Positions 59,749 to 64,000 of a stretch of DNA of 64,000 bases are shown in pieces (the first letter of the stretch is position 1; every line of letters begins with the position of its first letter). The notes beneath the pieces are model-generated. The model did no database searches. It was not told the origin of the DNA and saw only the letters and a program-made list of their open reading frames with translations. The DNA lies in contig CANQEV010000002.1 in NCBI GenBank assembly GCA_947595925.1, positions 53,189 to 117,188 of the forward strand, given 5' to 3'. The position numbers were made by a program, and so were the translations under genes. The DNA comes from an uncultured Acetatifactor sp. Its GTDB lineage: Bacteria; Bacillota; Clostridia; Lachnospirales; Lachnospiraceae.

Positions 59749-60141
59749 ATGGAAAGAGTGGCAAAATTTTTGAAGGATGCGGGGACCTATTATCTGGCGA
59801 CGGTGGAGGGCGACCAGCCGAGGGTGCGTCCGTTTGGGACGGCCCATATTTTTGAGGGAAAGCTGTATATTCAGACCGGCAAGGTAAAGAACGTATCCAG
59901 GCAGATACACGCCAATCCCAAAGTGGAGGTGTGCGCCTTTCAGAACGGCGAATGGCTTCGCGTTGCGGGAGAGCTGGTAGAGGACGACAGGCGGGAGGCG
60001 AGACAGTCCATGCTGGACGCATATCCGTCCTTGCAGAACATGTATTCTGCGGATGATGGGAACACGGAAGTATTTTATTTTAAGAACGCGACGGCTACGT
60101 TTTACTCCTTTACCCACGAGCCGGAGGAAGTAAAGTTCTAG
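59749..60141 (+). CDS. Pyridoxamine 5'-phosphate oxidase-like split-barrel flavoprotein
   Basis: A 130-aa protein of the small FMN- or F420-binding split-barrel family. YYLATVEGDQPRVRPFG at the N-terminus and LYIQTGKVKNVSRQI in the middle are the usual flavin-phosphate region words. It is too short for true PdxH. AAGGAGGAATC precedes the ATG. It is followed 17 bases later by the metallo-beta-lactamase-fold gene, likely an operon. Substrate unknown. Confidence 0.88.
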   Translation: MERVAKFLKDAGTYYLATVEGDQPRVRPFGTAHIFEGKLYIQTGKVKNVSRQIHANPKVEVCAFQNGEWLRVAGELVEDDRREARQSMLDAYPSLQNMYSADDGNTEVFYFKNATATFYSFTHEPEEVKF

Positions 60142-60158
60142 CAGGAGGAGATAAAGTT

Positions 60159-60800
60159 TTGGCAGAAAATATCGAAGTCTTTACCCAGAGCAGCATCCGC
60201 ATCAAGGATGGAAATAGGACGATTTATGCGGATCCGTTTCAAATGACGATAGAGCCGCATGATGCGGATTTTATCCTGATCACGCACGATCACTACGATC
60301 ATTTTTCGCCGGAAGATATCGGGAAGGCGGCCAATAGCGGGACGGTCCTTATCGTGCCGGAGAAGATGGAGGGCAAGGCGCGGGAGGTTTCCGGGCTGGT
60401 GAAACAGGTCGTAACGGTAAAACCGGGCATCTGCCGGGAAGTGGAGGGACTGGAGTTTGAAACGGTTCCGGCGTACAACAGCTTAAAGCCTTTCCATCCC
60501 AAGAGCGCCGAGTGGGTAGGTTATGTCTTGAAGATCGGCGGCAAACGCATATATATCGCCGGGGATACGGATGCCACAAAAGAGGCGAAGGAGGTCAGGT
60601 GTGACATCGCGATGATCCCCATTGGCGGCACTTATACCATGGATGCGAAAAAGGCGGCGGAGCTCGTGAACGCCATCCGGCCGGAAGTGGCGATCCCCAC
60701 CCATTATGGCAGCATCGTGGGAAAACCCTCTGACGGAGATTTGTTTGCCGGATATGTGAAGGCGCCGACAAAGGTGGAGCTGAAATTAAGGTTTTCATGA
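60159..60800 (+). CDS. Metallo-beta-lactamase-fold metal-dependent hydrolase
   Basis: A 213-aa UlaG/YtkL-like hydrolase. The metal motif is ITHDHYDHF (HxHxDH), followed by IAGDTDAT (Asp ligand) and a late PTHYGS (His ligand). The start is TTG at 60159, chosen for the GGAGGAG site; no ATG gives a full domain. No signal peptide, so it is cytoplasmic. The specific reaction is unknown for most of this group. Confidence 0.88.
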   Translation: MAENIEVFTQSSIRIKDGNRTIYADPFQMTIEPHDADFILITHDHYDHFSPEDIGKAANSGTVLIVPEKMEGKAREVSGLVKQVVTVKPGICREVEGLEFETVPAYNSLKPFHPKSAEWVGYVLKIGGKRIYIAGDTDATKEAKEVRCDIAMIPIGGTYTMDAKKAAELVNAIRPEVAIPTHYGSIVGKPSDGDLFAGYVKAPTKVELKLRFS

Positions 60801-60948
60801 GGACAATCTGTTTGCTGATGGCGTTTGGTTGTAAGTGGAATTGAACTACCGTAGATTGGAATTTGGCGCAGAAATCAAAGGAGAAGAGAGGACGGAGAGA
60901 GACGACTGTAACCTGGCTCAGTTGTTTCAATGTGAAAAGGGAGCTTTT

Positions 60949-62079
60949 ATGAAGTACAGAGTAAACCGAAGGACGAAGGATAAGATCAGTGAGATCGGAA
61001 TGGGAACGGCATACATTGTCGAGGCGGACAGGGTCGAGGCGGTCCGCACGGTGAGAAGGGCTTACGAGGGCGGCGTCAACTACTTTGATCTTGCCGCCGG
61101 GGACGGAACCGCTTTTTCGATCTTTGGAGAAGCGCTTTCAGATGTGCGGGATCAGGTTCTGTATCAGATTCATTTCGGCGCGGACTATTCCAAAGTCACA
61201 TACGGTTGGACATTGAATCTGGACGCTATAAAGCGTTCTGTGGACAGGCAGCTGAATGATCTGAAAACAGATTATATCAATTACGGTTTCATCCATTGCA
61301 TGGATTCGTCTGCGGATTGGGAAAGTTACCAGAGAAACGGTGTTCTGCAATATCTGCTGGATTTGAAAAGCCAGGGTGTGGTCAGACATACAGGGGCTTC
61401 CTCGCACACTCCTTCCGTGATCCGGGAGATACTGGACGCGGATCTGATCGATATGCTGATGTTTTCGGTGAATCCGGCCTATGATTATCAGCATGGGGAA
61501 TATGCGTACGGCGGCGTGGATGAAAGGGCGGAAGTGTATAAGCGATGTGAAAAGCAGGGAGTAGGCATCTCCGTCATGAAGCCGTTTTCCGGAGGGCAGC
61601 TTCTGTCTGCGAAAACATCCCCGTTTGGGAAAGCGCTTACGCAGTATCAGTGTATCCGCTATGCGCTGGATAAACCCGGCGTGTTGACGGTGTTGCCCGG
61701 TGCACAGAGCGTCAGGGAAGTGGACTTTTTGCTAAAGTATGAGGAACAGACGGAAGATGCATTGGATTACAGTGTGATCGGCAGCTTTGCCCCGCCGGAG
61801 GCAGGCGGGAAATGTGTGTACTGCAATCACTGTGCGCCCTGTCCGGCCGGAATTGACATCGGCGCCGTGAACAAGTTCTATGATCTTGCAAAGATCGGGG
61901 ACGATATGGCGCGGGAGCATTACCGGGCGTTGGAAAAGAACGCTTTCGATTGTATCGGTTGTGGACATTGCAGCGCGAGGTGTCCGTTCTCGACACCTCA
62001 GATGGAGCGGATGCAGGAGATCAAGGAGTATTTTGACAATGGATGCAGTCGTGATCTTTCGGAAAGGAAAACAAAATGA
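60949..62079 (+). CDS. Aldo/keto reductase-fold protein with C-terminal 4Fe-4S domain
   Basis: A 376-aa protein. The TIM barrel shows RAYEGGVNYFDLA, LKTDYINYGFIHCMD, GVVRHTGASSHTP and VLPGAQSVREV, which identify an aldo/keto reductase. The C-terminal ~60 residues hold two cysteine sets, CVYCNHCAPCP and CIGCGHCSARCP, for two 4Fe-4S clusters. Of the usual catalytic tetrad the Asp (YFDLA) and His (FIHCMD) are present, but the Tyr (usually in an A..YG stretch) and Lys are not evident: that strand reads VLYQIHFGAD. A redox role other than classic carbonyl reduction is possible. GGGAG precedes the ATG at 60949. Confidence 0.87.
   Translation: MKYRVNRRTKDKISEIGMGTAYIVEADRVEAVRTVRRAYEGGVNYFDLAAGDGTAFSIFGEALSDVRDQVLYQIHFGADYSKVTYGWTLNLDAIKRSVDRQLNDLKTDYINYGFIHCMDSSADWESYQRNGVLQYLLDLKSQGVVRHTGASSHTPSVIREILDADLIDMLMFSVNPAYDYQHGEYAYGGVDERAEVYKRCEKQGVGISVMKPFSGGQLLSAKTSPFGKALTQYQCIRYALDKPGVLTVLPGAQSVREVDFLLKYEEQTEDALDYSVIGSFAPPEAGGKCVYCNHCAPCPAGIDIGAVNKFYDLAKIGDDMAREHYRALEKNAFDCIGCGHCSARCPFSTPQMERMQEIKEYFDNGCSRDLSERKTK
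61997..62043 (+). repeat. 47-base direct repeat, copy 1 (end of the reductase gene)
   Basis: 46 of 47 bases are identical to 62722-62768. This copy encodes the last residues of the reductase (QMERMQEIKEYF). Confidence 0.95.
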
Positions 62080-62083
62080 GAAC

Positions 62084-62665
62084 TTGAAAAGAACAATGCT
62101 TTTGCTGTCTGGTTTCGTGCTGTTGCTTTCTCTGACAGCGTGTGGAAACAAGGGCGTGAGGGCGAGTAATGTTTCGCAGACGGTTTCAGAAGAGATGAGC
62201 GAGGCACTGTCAGCCGGCAGCGCAGAGAGCAATCTGAATACAGAAAATGCAGAAGAAACGGTCTCGGAGGCTGCGACCGTTTCAAAAGAGGAGGAAGAGC
62301 CTATGGTTGGAAAAAACCTGAACATGACGATTGGAGATACGGCTGTCACAGTGGAGTGGGAGGATAATGAATCTGTATCTGCGTTGAGGGAGCTTGTGCT
62401 GGACGAACCTTATGCCATCGATATGTCCATGTACGGGGGTTTTGAACAGGTAGGCGCTCTTGGAACAAGTTTGCCGAGAAATGATGTGCAGATCACGACG
62501 GAATCCGGTGATATCGTATTGTATTCAGGCAATCAGATCGTGGTGTTCTATGGCTCTAACTCCTGGGCATATACAAAGCTTGGGCACATCACCGACAAAA
62601 CGGCGGAGGAAATGGAACAGCTCCTTGGCGTTGGTGATATTGAGATTACGATATTTGCAGAATAA
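62084..62665 (+). CDS. Lipoprotein with cyclophilin-like fold domain
   Basis: About 193 aa: a lipoprotein signal (LLLSLTACG), a Ser/Glu-rich linker of about 55 residues, and a C-terminal domain that fits the cyclophilin-like fold family (NMTIGDTAVTVEWEDNESV, DMSMYGGFEQVGALGTSLP, GDIVLYSGNQIVVFYG), usually found with flavin-linked redox genes. The start is uncertain: TTG at 62084 gives a good basic N-terminus (MKRTMLLL), ATG at 62096 is the alternative, and the ribosome-binding site is poor in both cases. It is flanked by the 47-base repeats. Confidence 0.7.
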   Translation: MKRTMLLLSGFVLLLSLTACGNKGVRASNVSQTVSEEMSEALSAGSAESNLNTENAEETVSEAATVSKEEEEPMVGKNLNMTIGDTAVTVEWEDNESVSALRELVLDEPYAIDMSMYGGFEQVGALGTSLPRNDVQITTESGDIVLYSGNQIVVFYGSNSWAYTKLGHITDKTAEEMEQLLGVGDIEITIFAE

Positions 62666-62721
62666 TCAGATGGAATTACGATTATAACAAGTGAGCGGAA
62701 GGAAGAAACAGAAGATACTGG

Positions 62722-62768
62722 CTCAGATGGAGCGGATGCAGGAGATCAAGGAGTATTTTGAAAATGGA
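62722..62768 (+). repeat. 47-base direct repeat, copy 2 (start of the YbaK-type gene)
   Basis: Identical to 61997-62043 except for one C to A change. It supplies the AAGGAG ribosome-binding site and the ATG of the downstream gene. Confidence 0.95.
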
Positions 62769-63309
62769 ACTGTATGATGGAAGACCCGAAAATACAGAAG
62801 GGAGACTGCCACGGGAGATCAGGACCTATGATTTCCTGGATGCGCTTGGCATCGCGTATCAGCGGACCGACCATGAGCCGGCGGACAATATGGCGGCCTG
62901 TAACGAGATCGACGCGGTGCTGGATGTCGTGATTTGCAAGAATCTCTTTCTCTGCAACAGGCAGAAGACCCGGTTTTATCTTCTGATGATGCCGGGGGAT
63001 AAGAAATTCAAGACTAAGGAATTGTCAGCGCAGATCGGCTCCGCCCGGCTGTCCTTTGCCGATCCGGAGGATATGCTGAAATATCTGGATATCGAACCCG
63101 GAGCGGTCAGCATTATGGGATTGATGAACGACAGGGAAGGCGCAGTCCAGCTTTTGATGGATGAAGACGTACTAAATGGGGAATATCTTGGCTGTCATCC
63201 GTGCGTATGCACATCCAGCCTGAAAATGAGGACGAGGGACGTGATTGAGAAATTCCTGCCGGCCACAGGGCATGAATACATAACCGTCCGTCTGACCGGG
63301 GAAGACTGA
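62764..63309 (+). CDS. YbaK/ProX-type aminoacyl-tRNA deacylase
   Basis: A 181-aa free-standing editing-domain protein that would clear misacylated tRNA-Pro (or a related tRNA). It shows the family pattern of a short N-terminal helix region (TYDFLDALGIAYQRTDHEPADN), the strand with KNLFLCNRQ...FYLLMMPGDKKF including the conserved Lys, and GCHPCVCTSSLKM near the C-terminus. The ATG at 62764 has AAGGAG about ten bases upstream, supplied by the duplicated segment; a TTG at 62758 is possible. The original neighbour may have been the reductase. Confidence 0.88.
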   Translation: MELYDGRPENTEGRLPREIRTYDFLDALGIAYQRTDHEPADNMAACNEIDAVLDVVICKNLFLCNRQKTRFYLLMMPGDKKFKTKELSAQIGSARLSFADPEDMLKYLDIEPGAVSIMGLMNDREGAVQLLMDEDVLNGEYLGCHPCVCTSSLKMRTRDVIEKFLPATGHEYITVRLTGED

Positions 63310-63377
63310 TACGAAATATTCCAGCAGGATTTTCCGGGGACAGCAGGAGGCAACCGGAGATATAAGCGAGTTATTGC

Positions 63378-63405
63378 TTGACATTTTGGGCAGAAGGACT
63401 ATACT
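63378..63405 (+). promoter_or_regulatory. Promoter of antitoxin RNA, copy A
   Basis: TTGACA at 63378-63383 and TATACT at 63400-63405 with a 16-base spacer. The same arrangement recurs at 63823-63850. Confidence 0.8.
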
Positions 63406-63411
63406 GATAAT

Positions 63412-63502
63412 TAGAGGGAACAACCGCCCACAAGGTGGGTTGACCAGTTTGAGGATAGAAAAACCACCTTTCGCTTGGCCAAGTTTAGGGGTGGTTTTTC
63501 TA
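63412..63502 (+). ncRNA. Antitoxin-like small RNA, copy A
   Basis: Starts about seven bases after the -10 box, contains the hairpin caaccgcccac-aag-gtgggttg, and ends at a strong terminator (63458-63468 with 63490-63500, loop cttt...tttag). It is convergent with the small toxin gene on the other strand and overlaps its expected 3' end. The layout matches Fst/TxpA-type type I modules. Ends are predicted. Confidence 0.65.
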
Positions 63503-63509
63503 TGTAGCT

Positions 63510-63605
63510 TTACTTACAAAAATTAAAGATAAATGTAAGCAACGCCAGAAGGAATATGCCGAAAGTCAGCACATCCTTGAAATCAAAGCGATTTCGCATA
63601 GGCAT
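63510..63605 (-). CDS. Small membrane toxin, type I module copy A
   Basis: A 31-aa peptide (MPMRNRFDFKD, then a hydrophobic span VLTFGIFLLALLTFIFNF ending CK). Size, single membrane segment and the GGAGGTGATG ribosome-binding site match the 'putative holin-like toxin' group. A promoter lies upstream on the minus strand (63669-63697). The convergent small RNA is the presumed antitoxin. Confidence 0.7.
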   Translation of the reverse strand: MPMRNRFDFKDVLTFGIFLLALLTFIFNFCK

Positions 63606-63668
63606 CACCTCCATTCCTAAGGAATAGACGGTCAGCCCACCCTGCAACACGGTTGTTCCCTGGAAAGT

Positions 63669-63697
63669 ATCTTAGCATACAAGGCATGGTTTGACAA
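63669..63697 (-). promoter_or_regulatory. Promoter of the toxin mRNA, copy A
   Basis: On the minus strand: TTGTCA (complement of 63692-63697), 17 bases, TAAGAT (complement of 63669-63674). The leader that follows contains gggaacaaccg and ggtgggctgac, the same-sense counterpart of the antitoxin RNA 5' hairpin. Confidence 0.6.
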
Positions 63698-63822
63698 CAA
63701 ACGTTTAATCGATGATAAAGTATCAAATTCAAATAGAAAACCACTTCGCTGTTTCAAAAAAATGGCAAGGTGATTTTTTCAGTGTTACCGAACTCAGACC
63801 CATAACTCAGTCAGGTTTCGGC

Positions 63823-63946
63823 TTGACATTTTGTGCAGAAAGACTATACTGATAATTAGAGGGAACAACCGCCCACAAGGTGGGTTGACCTGTTTGGGTA
63901 GAAAGACCACCCCGCTACTCGGTCAAGTTTAGGGGTGGTTTTTCTA
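63823..63946 (+). ncRNA. Antitoxin-like small RNA, copy B with promoter
   Basis: TTGACA at 63823-63828, 16 bases, TATACT at 63845-63850; predicted RNA from about 63857 to the terminator 63901-63944. Nearly identical to copy A through the 5' hairpin; the terminator loop differs. Confidence 0.65.
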
Positions 63947-63953
63947 TGTAGCT

Positions 63954-64000
63954 TTACTTACAAAAATTAAAGATAAATGTAAGCAACGCCAGAAGGAATA
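63954..64000 (-). CDS. Small membrane toxin, type I module copy B (cut by window end)
   Basis: The last 15 codons and stop of a second toxin peptide, identical to copy A over the visible part (IFLLALLTFIFNFCK). The start lies beyond base 64000. Confidence 0.65.
   Translation of the reverse strand, partial: FLLALLTFIFNFCK

Overview
The window looks like chromosomal DNA from an anaerobic Clostridia bacterium, most likely a gut Lachnospiraceae. This rests on gene content and order, not a database search: an ECF transporter plus truA block, SAM-I riboswitch–metK, dnaE–pfkA–SpoU methylase, a coaX/dusB/greA/lysS block, reverse rubrerythrin, flavodiiron protein, and SH3b-type wall hydrolases. Most genes are GC-rich and read on the + strand. 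AT-richer islands (3431-5101, 21744-23200, 25068-26330, 48190-48780) suggest acquired DNA.

Layout. 1-3406: ecfA1 (cut by the window start), ecfA2, ecfT and truA, followed by an AT-rich membrane protein. 5100-10250: an inverted-repeat element, a secreted SH3/NlpC endopeptidase, and a BlaI/M56 regulatory pair with a clear double operator. 10254-20055: a GH74-like protein without signal peptide, a two-component system, an AAA/PD-(D/E)XK protein on the minus strand, and a MATE transporter behind a two-hairpin leader. 20179-24961: a redox block (Fur/PerR regulator with its own box, reverse rubrerythrin, ferredoxin, flavodiiron protein) interrupted by a nucleotidyltransferase, a hydrolase remnant and a type I toxin-antitoxin module. 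25068-31033: three minus-strand genes (two membrane-anchored proteins and a two-domain AAA protein) beside a divergent VirD4-like ATPase and a ClpP paralogue. 31192-37522: a lipoprotein with a probable glycosidase-like barrel, a tail-anchored coiled-coil protein, a flavin reductase-like protein and a LysM/G5/M23 wall peptidase. 37723-46738: murA, metK, dnaE, pfkA and a SpoU methylase. 46739-51967: proC, a small membrane protein, an SH3/SleB hydrolase and an NfeD/SPFH pair, separated by tandem-repeat arrays. 52076-58768: argF, birA, a small conserved protein, coaX, dusB, greA and lysS. 58949-64000: a frameshifted leucine-rich-repeat gene, a split-barrel protein, a metallo-beta-lactamase-fold protein, a Fe-S aldo/keto reductase, a lipoprotein flanked by a 47-base duplication, a YbaK-type deacylase, and two tandem copies of a second type I toxin-antitoxin module, the last cut by the window end.

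The most unusual layer lies between genes. Five spacers hold short-period tandem arrays (three of 15 bases, one of about 22, one of 36), each with a different sequence. The other points most worth checking are the two-hairpin leader before the MATE gene, the BlaR-like receptor with a calcium-loop sensor in place of a penicillin-binding domain, and the VirD4-like/ClpP/AAA neighbourhood. No rRNA, tRNA, CRISPR array, insertion sequence or prophage was recognised.
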